Below are positions 37,436 through 45,389 of a DNA stretch of 55,232 nt, piece after piece. Where the stretch lies: positions 1-55,232 of the forward strand of contig JAJYEQ010000009.1 in the NCBI GenBank assembly GCA_021785695.1. Reading direction: 5' to 3'. The notes under the pieces are model-generated. The model was not told the origin of the DNA and did not search any database. It saw only the letters and a program-made list of their open reading frames with translations. Origin of the DNA: Actinomycetes bacterium (GTDB taxonomy: Bacteria > Actinomycetota > Acidimicrobiia > Acidimicrobiales > RAAP-2). The translations under genes and the position numbers were made by a program. The first letter of the stretch is position 1; each line of letters opens with the position of its first letter.

Positions 37436-37540
37436 GTGTTCGCCGTGATCTTCGGCCTGTTCCTCGTGGCCCTGGCTGTGGTCGGCGTGCTGGTGGTGCG
37501 CTGGGCCATCGGCCAGGACCGGGCCCGCCGGCGCCCCTAG
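37436..37540 (+). CDS. Possible 34-residue single-span membrane peptide
   Basis: GTG 37436 opens a 34-codon frame encoding a near-continuous hydrophobic helix (from VFAVIFGLFLVALAV onwards, about 23 residues) followed by the basic tail DRARRRP, the topology of a small cytoplasm-tailed membrane peptide. TAACGT about eight bases before the start would suit a leaderless transcript. Its TAG shares CTAG with the convergent coiled-coil gene. The combination of hydrophobic span, positive tail and exact stop sharing makes it credible. Confidence 0.5.
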   Translation: MFAVIFGLFLVALAVVGVLVVRWAIGQDRARRRP

Positions 37541-37755
37541 CGCTGGTCCAGACGCTCCTGCAGCTCGCGAACCGCCCGATCCAGATCGGCGACGGCCCGC
37601 TCCAGCACGGCCAGGCGATCACTCACGACGGCGTCGACACGGCGGTCGACCCGGTCATCGAGCTGGCCGCGGAGCCGCTGGTCCACAGTGTCGACCAGCG
37701 GCTGGGCCAGGGCGCGCAGGCGCTCACGAATGCTGGCGGAGCCCTCGTCGCTCAC
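37537..37755 (-). CDS. Small coiled-coil protein
   Basis: A 72-residue highly charged helical protein starting at GTG 37755. The heptad-like run RLAVLERAVADLDRAVRELQ near the C-terminus predicts a coiled coil, and there is no membrane segment or cysteine. The function is unknown. The stop shares CTAG with the 34-codon gene. It is the gene immediately downstream of the exported hydrolase-like protein (nine bases apart) on the same strand. Confidence 0.65.
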   Translation of the reverse strand: MSDEGSASIRERLRALAQPLVDTVDQRLRGQLDDRVDRRVDAVVSDRLAVLERAVADLDRAVRELQERLDQR

Positions 37756-37764
37756 GGCCGCATC

Positions 37765-40017
37765 CTAGAGGGGTGCCGGTGCGCAGTAGACGCCGGCGTT
37801 GAACTGGAGCGTGTTGAACTGCCCGCCCCAGGGCGGGTTGAGGAGCGTGGACTCCTCTGACTGGAGCGTCGCGGTAGGCGAGCACGAGGCGCTGAAGGCG
37901 ATGAACCCGCGGATGTTGTTGGCGTCGTTGCCGTAGACGGGGGTCGGGCCGCCCCCGGCGAAGGCGACGGCCACGAAGGCCGGCAGCGTCGAGTTGGCCA
38001 GCTGGTACGTGCGGTACTCGTACTGGGACGCGTAGATGCCCGCCTTGAGGGTCGAGTCGACCGAGGCGATGCCCGCGGCCCAGCCCTGGGTCATGGCGGC
38101 CCAGTAGGAGGCGTAGCGGGCGATGGTGGCGTTCGAGGAGCCTCCGGGGGCGTCGAGCCCGGAGTGGGCGTCCGGGTAGCCCTCCGGGTCCAGGATCACC
38201 CAGTCGGGCTTCAGGCCCATGCCCTGGGCCCGGTACTGGTCGATCTGCGTGGCCACCCAGGCGCCGGCCGCGAAGCCGTGGGCGTAGTAGGTCGCGGGTG
38301 CCAGCGTCTCACCGCTGAGGGGACCCGAGACCGTCCAGAACGACAGCCAGGTCACGCGCCGGTGACCGTTGTAGATGCTCTGGCCCATGAGGTAGTCGGG
38401 GGACGCCGTGATGCTCGCCGTGTGGACCCAGCCGACCCAGGGTGACGAGGTGGTGCCCAGCCCGCCGGTCTCGCTCAGGATCGGCCAGCCGTCGAGGACC
38501 GCCTGGGTCCACTGGGCGCTCGGGATGGCGTAGACGCCGACGCCCTGGGGCGAGGGTGAGCCCTCGCCGGCGGCGTAGAGGGTCAGCGTCGACCCGACCT
38601 GGGCCCCCGCGACGCTCGGCGCCACCGTGCGGGCCAGGCTCCCCGCGGTCACCGAGACGTCCGTCGCGCCCCAGGGCGCGTACCCGCTGACGCTGGTGAG
38701 CGCGAAGAGATCGCCCCAGTTCGCGGCGGCGCCGGCGACCGTGATCTGGGTGGGGGTGATGCCCAGGTAGAGGTTCCCCGACAGTGGCGGCGCCGACGGC
38801 GTCGCGGCCATGACGTCGAACATCGACCAGGGGGCGCTCAGCGTGGGGTTGGGCACGGTGGTGGTCGTCGTGGGCGGGACCGTCGTCGTGGTGGTGGATC
38901 CGGGCACCGTCGTCGTGGTGGAGCCGGGCACGGTTGTCGATCCCGGCAGCACGGTGGTGGTCGTCGTGGGCGGGACCGTCGTCGTGGTGGTCGTCGTCGT
39001 CGTGGTCGTGGGCACCGGGATCGGAGGCTGGTTGAGGCTGGTCAGGGGAGCGCTGAAGAGCTCGGCGTCCCCCTGGCGGTTCAGGCCGGCCACGTAAGCG
39101 CTCAGCGACGACGAGGCCGCGGTGATCGTCCCCACCAGGCGCGACCCGCCGGTGGCCGCCGTCAGGTCCTCCTCGATCCACGTCGCCGGCGTCACCGGAC
39201 TGGTGGTGAAGAGCGCCAGGTCACCGTTCATCGCGACGGTCGCCACGGCGGGGAAGGGCGTGTCGGTCACCATGACCGGGTCGCTCGAGGCGCGGGCGCC
39301 CCGGGTGAGGTGCGTGAGGTTGGCCGCGGGCGTCGTGAGGTACGGGATCGGCTGGCCGGTGTCCCAGGTGAGCGAGAAGAGCTCGACCATCTTGAGATTC
39401 GTTCGCGCAGTGATCAGGAGTGTGGACCCGTTCACCAGGATGCTGGGCTCGCCCATCACCGTCACCCCGGTCAGGGTGGTGAGGTCGGTGGAGACCTCCG
39501 GCCGCCACGCCGCATCCCCGTGGGTGTGCAGCCACAGCGCGCTCACCGGGTCGTTGGGCGTGAGCAGGACGAGCCGACCCGTGGCATCGACGTAGGCGAC
39601 GTCGACGTTGCCGGCCGGATCGAAGAAGGGGACCGGGTCGCCGGCGGGTGCGGGGGCGTGGATGTGGGGGGTAAGGAGCTGCCACGAGCTCGCGCCCGTG
39701 GCGCTCTGGGTCAGCACGGCGATCTGGTTCGCCTTGGTCCGGTAGGCCAGCGCGCTCTCGCTGCCGTTGCTGGCGGCGTGCGGGGTGCCCAGCATCGTCG
39801 AGTCGTTGATCTGACTCGTCAGCGCGGTCGCGTTCCAGGGAAGCGCCCCCGTCCCCGAGGCGGTGAAGGCGAACAGCGGAAGGCTCGACACTGCGGTCGT
39901 GGGTGCGGGGGACGTCGCGTGCGAGGGCGTGATCGTGGCGAGCACGCCCGCCGCCGCCAGCGACGCTCCCAGTGCCAAGCGGAGCATCACTGGTCGTCGG
40001 CCGCGAAGACGGGGCAC
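37765..40017 (-). CDS. Exported glycoside-hydrolase-like protein with Thr-rich linker
   Basis: A 750-residue exported protein. A signal peptide (about 1-35, ending PSHATSPA) precedes a beta-rich region (about 40-330) with repeated W/F-containing strands, a Thr/Pro/Val-rich linker (about 335-392), a second beta-rich region, and a C-terminal TIM-barrel-like domain (about 560-750). The last contains DWVILDPEGYPD and AGIYASQYEYRTY, where D-x-E at the end of a strand recalls GH25 lysozymes and Rv2525c/DUF1906-like hydrolases. A cell-wall or polysaccharide substrate is inferred. It is followed by the coiled-coil gene and preceded by the sedolisin on the same strand. Confidence 0.72.
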   Translation of the reverse strand: MPRLRGRRPVMLRLALGASLAAAGVLATITPSHATSPAPTTAVSSLPLFAFTASGTGALPWNATALTSQINDSTMLGTPHAASNGSESALAYRTKANQIAVLTQSATGASSWQLLTPHIHAPAPAGDPVPFFDPAGNVDVAYVDATGRLVLLTPNDPVSALWLHTHGDAAWRPEVSTDLTTLTGVTVMGEPSILVNGSTLLITARTNLKMVELFSLTWDTGQPIPYLTTPAANLTHLTRGARASSDPVMVTDTPFPAVATVAMNGDLALFTTSPVTPATWIEEDLTAATGGSRLVGTITAASSSLSAYVAGLNRQGDAELFSAPLTSLNQPPIPVPTTTTTTTTTTTVPPTTTTTVLPGSTTVPGSTTTTVPGSTTTTTVPPTTTTTVPNPTLSAPWSMFDVMAATPSAPPLSGNLYLGITPTQITVAGAAANWGDLFALTSVSGYAPWGATDVSVTAGSLARTVAPSVAGAQVGSTLTLYAAGEGSPSPQGVGVYAIPSAQWTQAVLDGWPILSETGGLGTTSSPWVGWVHTASITASPDYLMGQSIYNGHRRVTWLSFWTVSGPLSGETLAPATYYAHGFAAGAWVATQIDQYRAQGMGLKPDWVILDPEGYPDAHSGLDAPGGSSNATIARYASYWAAMTQGWAAGIASVDSTLKAGIYASQYEYRTYQLANSTLPAFVAVAFAGGGPTPVYGNDANNIRGFIAFSASCSPTATLQSEESTLLNPPWGGQFNTLQFNAGVYCAPAPL
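38853..39020. repeat. Low-complexity repeat encoding the Thr-rich linker
   Basis: The linker of the exported hydrolase-like protein is encoded by degenerate GTCGTC/GTGGTG triplets. A unit of about 43 bases beginning GCACGGTGGTGGTCG occurs at 38853 and again, apparently identical, at 38949. On the protein side this is PPTTTTTV, GSTTVPGSTTTTV and similar. Such tracts expand and contract by slippage, so the linker length probably varies among relatives. Confidence 0.8.
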
Positions 40018-40076
40018 GGCGAGAAGAGAACGGATGTCCTGAGTCTACGAGATGGTGTGCGTGGACCTTTGGCAGC

Positions 40077-42416
40077 TCACCGGATGCGGATGCGCAGCAC
40101 CGGAGACTGAGAGCTCATCTGGCTTCCCAGCCGGTAACGAACGCTCAGGCCGTAGGTGGCGCCGGGTCGTAGGCCCCGGAGCACCAGGCGGGAGCCCCGG
40201 ACCGCCGAGTGTACCCACGTGCGCCCGCCGTCGAGTGAGTACTCCAGCCGCGCGCCCCGCGCGCTGCTGGGCCACCGCACGGCCAGCACGGCACCGCCGG
40301 GGACGGCGGTGGCGTGGACGATGCGCGGACGCGCCAGTGTCAGGGCCGTGCTGGCCGTGGCCGACCCGACGTCGACCGTCTCGGTGGCGACCACCGTCGA
40401 CTGGTACGAGACGGTGATCGTCAGCGGACCGGGCAGCGTGCTCAGGACGGTCGCGGACGCCCGCCCCGTCGCGTCGGTGGTGACCGAGAAGCTCGCGCGG
40501 CCCGTCCCGGTGGCGCTGGATCGCGTGGCGTCGAAGAGCACCAGGCCCTGGCTGGCGCGCGCCGTGAACTCCACGGTGGCGTTGGCCTCGGGCGAGCCGT
40601 CCTTGCGCACCAGGTGCACGGCGACGGTGACGGGCTGGCTCGTCGCGGCAGCGTGGGGTTGGACGGTGACGGTGCTCGCACTGGGGTCGAAGAGTGGCGG
40701 GCACAGTCCGGCGAGGAAGGTCGCCGGATTGGGGCTGCCGAGCCCCGACGCCATGTCGTAGCCCGGTCCCGCACTGTAGACCCCGACGCCGTAGAGGTCG
40801 TTGGACCCGGTGGTCACGTCGATGAATCCCGTCGTCGCCATCGCGTACAGGGTCGGGTTGAGGAAGCCGAGGCGCGGCACGCCGCAGGCCTGGGCGCCAA
40901 CGGCGACCAGGGACGCCACCAGGGGCGACCCGATCGAGGTGCCACCGATGCTCGACCACCCGCTGCCGCAGTTGGTGCCGCAGTTGGTGCCGGCGTTGCC
41001 GGTGAAGTACTGGATGAAGCCGGTGCTCGGGTCCGCCATCACCGAGAGGTCGGGTACCAGGCGCCGGGACTCGCTGGCGGCGATCCCGGGGGCCACCTGC
41101 CAGCTCGGACGCGACCAGAGCGAGGAGATGCCCCCGCCCCCGGCCCCGCCCCCGCTGCCCGTGCCGTCGTTCCACACCGTCTGGACGAGCGGGCTGATGG
41201 AGGACACCGTCAGGCCGCCCACACCGGTGACGAAGGGCTGGGACGCCGGGTCGTCGACGGCGGGCGCGTTGGTGGTGATGCCGGCGCAGTCCGAGGAGCC
41301 GTTGTCGCCGGAGGCCGCGACGACGGTCTGGCCCTGCGCGGCCATCTGCTCGAAGACGGCCTGCTCAGCGGCCGGATCGCCGGAGGGGTCCGCCTCGCAG
41401 GTGCCCCACGACGTCGTCACGACGCTGGCCGTGTTGGCGTCGGCGATGGCCTGGTAGATGTCCAGCGGTCCCGTGGCGTTGTTGGGGCCCGAGTAGACGT
41501 CGATGGTGGCCCCCGGCGCCAGGCCGGCGGCCTCTTCGACATCGAGCGTCGCCTCGTCGGAGAACGAGCTCGGGCCGCCGCCGTCGACCGGGACGTTGTG
41601 CACCGTGGTCGTCAGGCCGTAGCACGACAGGTACGTCGCCACATCGCTGGGGCTGTAGGTGCCCAGCTCGTAGACCGCGATGGTCTGGCCGGTGCCGACG
41701 TCTCCTCGGGCCCAGGCCGACTGGAGGCCGTAGAGCGCTCCTTGCTGCTGCAGGGAGTAGCCGCCCAGGGCGTTGGGTGTCGCGCCGGTGGGAGAGGACC
41801 CGCCGGTCGCCGCCGCACAGCTGCCCGCGGCGGCCGCGTGCGCACGAGCCCCGTGGGCCAGGCCCATCGCGTGCGGCGTGCGCACGCTCGACAGCCCGGC
41901 AACGGCCGCGATGTCGTGAGCGATGGCGCGGGGCAGGGTGGCGGTCGCGCTGAACTGGGCCGCCCGCCGCGTGCCGATGCGGACCGTCGCCACCGGCGTG
42001 GCGAAGGCTTGGGCGATGGCGCGCGTGTCGGCCCGCAGGTGCAGGACGAGGCGTCCGGCGCTGAGCGAGCCGACGTGGACGCCGTAGGACGAGAAGTAGT
42101 GGCGCACCGCGGCGACCTCGGCGGCGGGTGCGCCGAAGCGGGCGGCGAACTGGGCCGTGGTGAGGAAGTGTCGGTACTGCGGCGAGGACGGGTCGCTCAC
42201 CTCGCGCAGAAACGTGCGCAGCGCCGCCGCGCGCGGCTGGGCGAGCACCACGTCGAACGACGTGCGCATCGTGCCGTTCACCGGCTGGGCGCCACGAGGC
42301 AGCGGGACCGGCTGGGCCACCGCGACCCGTGGCTCGCTGGCCCGCGCCGTGGCGGGCGCCACCAGTGCGCCCATCCCCAAGGCGACGGCCGCGGCAAGGG
42401 TCAGTCTTCTGGTCAC
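40077..42416 (-). CDS. Secreted sedolisin (S53) serine-carboxyl protease
   Basis: A 779-residue exported protease. It has a signal peptide (1-27, ending ATARA), a pro-kumamolisin activation domain (about 45-190, with SPQYRHFLTTAQFAARFG), a catalytic domain (about 215-575), an Ig-like/invasin-type domain (about 580-690, with ATVEFTA and TDATGRASATVLS) and a fibronectin-III-like end (about 695-779). Sedolisin residues are visible as Glu288 and Asp292 (SDEATLDVE), Asp371 (AASGDNGSSD) and Ser494 (IGGTSIGSP), with the calcium site around IDVTTGSNDLYG and YDMASGLGSPN. Sedolisins generally work at acid pH outside the cell. The GTG start at 42416 leads directly into the signal peptide. Confidence 0.93.
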   Translation of the reverse strand: MTRRLTLAAAVALGMGALVAPATARASEPRVAVAQPVPLPRGAQPVNGTMRTSFDVVLAQPRAAALRTFLREVSDPSSPQYRHFLTTAQFAARFGAPAAEVAAVRHYFSSYGVHVGSLSAGRLVLHLRADTRAIAQAFATPVATVRIGTRRAAQFSATATLPRAIAHDIAAVAGLSSVRTPHAMGLAHGARAHAAAAGSCAAATGGSSPTGATPNALGGYSLQQQGALYGLQSAWARGDVGTGQTIAVYELGTYSPSDVATYLSCYGLTTTVHNVPVDGGGPSSFSDEATLDVEEAAGLAPGATIDVYSGPNNATGPLDIYQAIADANTASVVTTSWGTCEADPSGDPAAEQAVFEQMAAQGQTVVAASGDNGSSDCAGITTNAPAVDDPASQPFVTGVGGLTVSSISPLVQTVWNDGTGSGGGAGGGGISSLWSRPSWQVAPGIAASESRRLVPDLSVMADPSTGFIQYFTGNAGTNCGTNCGSGWSSIGGTSIGSPLVASLVAVGAQACGVPRLGFLNPTLYAMATTGFIDVTTGSNDLYGVGVYSAGPGYDMASGLGSPNPATFLAGLCPPLFDPSASTVTVQPHAAATSQPVTVAVHLVRKDGSPEANATVEFTARASQGLVLFDATRSSATGTGRASFSVTTDATGRASATVLSTLPGPLTITVSYQSTVVATETVDVGSATASTALTLARPRIVHATAVPGGAVLAVRWPSSARGARLEYSLDGGRTWVHSAVRGSRLVLRGLRPGATYGLSVRYRLGSQMSSQSPVLRIRIR

Positions 42417-42466
42417 CGGTTCAGATTACGGGGCACGTCGTAGGTCGCGGTACCGCCCCGGGGGAC

Positions 42467-42958
42467 TTAGGGGTGAGCCGCCCAACGCGTGGACAAGTCG
42501 CTGCACTCGGCACACACGCGGGCCGGCACCACGCCCCAGCGGATCAGGAAGCCGAAGATGGCGCAGCCCACGCAGTACCCGGCCAGGCCCTCGAGCCCCG
42601 CCGCCACCACCAGTGGCAGGAGGATCCAGCGAGCGACCCCCCAGCCCACCGTGAGCCACGCCGCCGTGGCGCCCAGGGTCAGCACCGCGCCGATCCCCTG
42701 GGAGAACCTCTTGGGCGGCCCGGGCACCGGGCGGCGCCAGCGCACGATGCGGGGTCCCAGCATGCGGCTGGCCAGGAGGCCGAGTGGCGACAGCGTGGGT
42801 CCCGCCGCGACGCGCACGCAGAACCCGTAGGTCAGGGGAATCAGGAGGATCGGCAGCCGCCAGACCTCCGCGGCCACGGCCATGGTCACCACGCCGAGCG
42901 CGATGACGCGCGACGATCCCTCGCTGACGGGATTCGGGTAGGAGAAGAGCCGCCCCAC
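42467..42958 (-). CDS. DUF4395 membrane protein
   Basis: A 163-residue membrane protein with about four hydrophobic segments. FCVRVAAGPTLSPLGLLASR after the second segment, PPKRFSQGIG, and the CVGCAIFG motif in the last segment match the DUF4395 family. The two cysteines of CVGC and those of CAECSDL at the C-terminus suggest thiol chemistry; relatives are often near thioredoxin-like genes, but none is here. The function is unknown. Confidence 0.82.
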   Translation of the reverse strand: MGRLFSYPNPVSEGSSRVIALGVVTMAVAAEVWRLPILLIPLTYGFCVRVAAGPTLSPLGLLASRMLGPRIVRWRRPVPGPPKRFSQGIGAVLTLGATAAWLTVGWGVARWILLPLVVAAGLEGLAGYCVGCAIFGFLIRWGVVPARVCAECSDLSTRWAAHP

Positions 42959-42992
42959 GGAACAAATCCTAGTGGAATAGTCAGCAATGCGG

Positions 42993-43772
42993 TCAGGCGG
43001 CCATCGCCAGGTGGACGGTGGTCGCCACGCCGATGACGACGATGAGCGCGCGCACGTAGGACGTGCGCACCCGCAACAGCACCTGCGTGCCCAGCCAGCC
43101 GCCGATCAGGGCCCCCACGAACATCGGGTAGATCGCACCGAGCGCCAGGGGTCCGTGCACCACGAAGACCACGGCCGCCTCGACGGTCACCAGGAGGGAC
43201 AGGACGCTGCGGATGCCCTGGATCTCGGCCAGCTCCAAGGGGAGCGCGATGGCCATCGTGGCCAGCATCATGATCCCGACGCCCGCGCCGAAGTAGCCGC
43301 CGTAGGCGGCGGTCACGGCCATGCCCGCCGCGAGCAGCCACCAGCGGGCGGGGTGGTGGTGGTCCAGGCCGGCGAGACGTCGCGTGAGGAGCGGAGCCGT
43401 GGCGAACACCAGCGTCGCCGCACCGATCAGCCAGGGCACCACGCGCTCGAAGGTGTGCGACGAGCCCAGGAGCAGCAGGGCGGTCCCGGCGCCCGTCCCG
43501 ATGGCCACGACCGGCACCAGGCGCTGGATCAGTGGCCGGTGCTGGCGGATCTCGGCGCGAAAGCCGCGCAGGTTGGACAGGAAGCTCGGGATGATGGCGA
43601 CGGTTGTGGACAGATTGGCCGTCAGTGGGGGGACGCCGAGCGCGAGCATGGTGGGGAAGGTGATGAAGGTGCCGCCGCCCGCCACGCCGTTGGCGAGTCC
43701 CCCGACCACGCCCGCGAGGAAGAACGCCACGGTGCGCCACAGCGGGGCAACGGTAGCGAACCACATTTTCAC
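42993..43772 (-). CDS. TauE/SafE-family anion exporter (sulfite exporter-like)
   Basis: A 259-residue membrane protein with about eight hydrophobic segments. The N-terminal repeat FLAGVVGGLANGVAGGGTFITFP (short hallmark GVAGGGTFITFP) and its counterpart YGGYFGAGVGIMML are the two TauE/SafE signatures. It would export sulfite, sulfoacetate or a related anion. GTG 43772 and ATG 43766 are both possible starts. TAGAGT just before them is a plausible -10. Confidence 0.88.
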   Translation of the reverse strand: MKMWFATVAPLWRTVAFFLAGVVGGLANGVAGGGTFITFPTMLALGVPPLTANLSTTVAIIPSFLSNLRGFRAEIRQHRPLIQRLVPVVAIGTGAGTALLLLGSSHTFERVVPWLIGAATLVFATAPLLTRRLAGLDHHHPARWWLLAAGMAVTAAYGGYFGAGVGIMMLATMAIALPLELAEIQGIRSVLSLLVTVEAAVVFVVHGPLALGAIYPMFVGALIGGWLGTQVLLRVRTSYVRALIVVIGVATTVHLAMAA

Positions 43773-43834
43773 TACTCTACGGACGTGCCTCGTGCCGCCC
43801 CTGCCTGCCGTGCTCGACGTTCGAGGTTGACGTC

Positions 43835-44272
43835 GTGACCCACGGGCTCAACGTTCCCCACGACGCGCCCCGGGATCTGATCCGAGCGGCCGGGGGCATC
43901 GTCGTGCGCGACGGTCCCCGGGGACCCGAGGTCGCGTGCATCTACCGGGAGGCGCGCGGCGACTGGACGTTCCCCAAGGGCAAGTTGGATCCCGAGGAGG
44001 GATTCCCCGAGGCGGCGCTGCGCGAGGTATGGGAGGAGACCGGTCTGCGCTGTCGCGTGGAGCGGTTCGTCGGGACCACCAACTACACCCACCGCAAGGG
44101 GCGGCCCAAGATCGTCGCCTACTACCTGATGGCCGTCGAGGACGGCGCCTTCGCCCCCAACGCCGAGGTCGACGACCTGGTGTGGCTCACCCTGGCCGAG
44201 GTGGCCGAGCGCCTGACCTGGGATCGCGACCGCGAGCTGTTCGCCCTCGTCCTCGAGCAGCTGACCGCCTAG
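43835..44272 (+). CDS. NUDIX hydrolase, MutT/diadenosine type
   Basis: A 145-residue NUDIX enzyme. The box is perfect: GKLDPEEGFPEAALREVWEETGL, seen here as GKLDPEEG then REVWEETG. The upstream WTFPKGKLD is typical of MutT1/Ap4A-type members that lack the C-terminal phosphatase domain of mycobacterial MutT1. It is likely to clean nucleotide pools or hydrolyse dinucleoside polyphosphates. GTG 43835 is chosen; the TAG shares CTAG with the convergent solute-binding-protein gene. Confidence 0.87.
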   Translation: MTHGLNVPHDAPRDLIRAAGGIVVRDGPRGPEVACIYREARGDWTFPKGKLDPEEGFPEAALREVWEETGLRCRVERFVGTTNYTHRKGRPKIVAYYLMAVEDGAFAPNAEVDDLVWLTLAEVAERLTWDRDRELFALVLEQLTA

Positions 44273-45159
44273 GGCCGCAGGGTAGGCACCGCGGCGAAGG
44301 GAGCCAGCCAGCGGCGCTGGAGCGCGGCCAGGGTCCCGTCGCGGCGCAGCTGGGCCAGGGACTCGTCGACGCAGGCCGCCAGGGGGTTGCGATGCTGGAA
44401 GACGAGGGCGTAGTGGCCGCTCACCCCGGGGAACTGGCCGACGATGGCCAGCGCGGCCCCGGACGCGTGGGCTGACGTGTGGACGAGCGACAGGGCCGAG
44501 GCCGTGTCGAGCGCGATCGCGTCGACGGTCCCGGACCGCAGCGCGGCCAACAGGCTGCTCACCGACTGGAACGCCTGCGCCGCGCGGCGGGGGCGGAGCG
44601 AGTGCTGGAGGTAGTGCAGCTCGGCCGATCCGACGAGGGCTCCGTAGCGGTAGGTGCGCAGGGCCGCCGCGTCATGGTGCGCCAGAATTGGGCTGTGCGG
44701 GCGCGCCACCAGGGCGGTGTGGAGGTCGTAGTACGCGCTTGAGTAGGTCACCGCCGTCGTCGCTGCGCTGGGCTCGGCGATCTCGTCGGCGTCGAAGTCG
44801 AAGCTCTTGGCCCCCGGCGCCGTCGCGGTGGCGTAGGGCTGCTGCACCCAGTGCACGTCGCGACGGGCGACGCCGAGCGACTTGGCGATCGCGTAGACCA
44901 ACGCCGACTCGTAGCCCCGGCCGTTGGCCGGACGGTTGTCGATGAACCACGGCCAGTTCGCGGGGCGCTCGGTGGCCACCGTGAGGACGCCCGGCGCGCG
45001 CTCGAGGGTCGGAAGGGCCGCCCGGCACTGGCCGAGGGCGCGAACCGCCGCGGGCGAGGCCGCGGCGGGGTGAGCCGCGGCGCCGGTGAGTGCGGCGCTC
45101 AACAGCGCGACGGTCAGGGCCAGGCGCGCGGCGAGCGAAGACGGCAGCGGCGAAGCCAT
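44269..45159 (-). CDS. Exported extracellular solute-binding protein, family 3
   Basis: A 296-residue exported protein. Signal peptide residues about 9-35 end in an Ala-rich cleavage region (AHPAAASPA) with no lipobox. The binding-protein core includes VLTVATERPANWPWFI, GRGYESALVYAIAKSLG, TYSSAYYDLHTALVARPHS, and a second lobe AFQSVSSLLAALRSGTVDAIALDTASA. The last residues follow the SBP_bac_3 pattern LAACVDESLAQLRRDGTL. No ABC permease or ATPase genes are adjacent, so it is an orphan. The ligand is unknown. Confidence 0.82.
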   Translation of the reverse strand: MASPLPSSLAARLALTVALLSAALTGAAAHPAAASPAAVRALGQCRAALPTLERAPGVLTVATERPANWPWFIDNRPANGRGYESALVYAIAKSLGVARRDVHWVQQPYATATAPGAKSFDFDADEIAEPSAATTAVTYSSAYYDLHTALVARPHSPILAHHDAAALRTYRYGALVGSAELHYLQHSLRPRRAAQAFQSVSSLLAALRSGTVDAIALDTASALSLVHTSAHASGAALAIVGQFPGVSGHYALVFQHRNPLAACVDESLAQLRRDGTLAALQRRWLAPFAAVPTLRP

Positions 45160-45247
45160 GGCGGCGGCAGTTTACCGATCCGGCAACGTCACCAGGGGGG
45201 CGGGCACCGACGGCGTCGCTGGCCATCGCTGGGTAAGATGCTCGTGG

Positions 45248-45341
45248 GGAGAGGTGGGTGAGTCCGGCTTAAACCACATTCCTGCTAAGAATGCGGCCCG
45301 TTAACGCGGGCCCGAGGGTTCGAATCCCTCCCTCTCCGCCA
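45248..45341 (+). tRNA. tRNA-Ser (anticodon GCU)
   Basis: A class II tRNA. The acceptor GGAGAGG pairs with CCTCTCC, the anticodon stem CATTC pairs with GAATG around CTGCTAA (anticodon GCT, reading AGC/AGU), a long variable arm GGCCCGTTAACGCGGGCCC follows, and the T-arm GAGGG-TTCGAAT-CCCTC. CCA is encoded, unlike the other two tRNAs here. TAAGAT at 45234-45239 is a probable -10. Confidence 0.96.
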
Positions 45342-45343
45342 CT

Positions 45344-45370
45344 GACACCGAGCGCGCCGCGCTCGGTGTC
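45344..45370 (+). terminator. 12-13 bp perfect hairpin between tRNA-Ser and rimO
   Basis: GACACCGAGCGC pairs perfectly with GCGCTCGGTGTC around a three-base loop, starting three bases after the encoded CCA. There is no U-tract. It is best read as the end of the tRNA transcript, or the mark where it is processed away from rimO. It ends nine bases before the rimO Shine-Dalgarno. Confidence 0.65.
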
Positions 45371-45389
45371 GTCGTGTCAGGAGACTGCG

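Noticed and set aside
38853..39020. Possible CRISPR-like repeats
   Set aside because: They are in-frame coding triplets for a Thr/Pro linker, without unique spacers of constant length.
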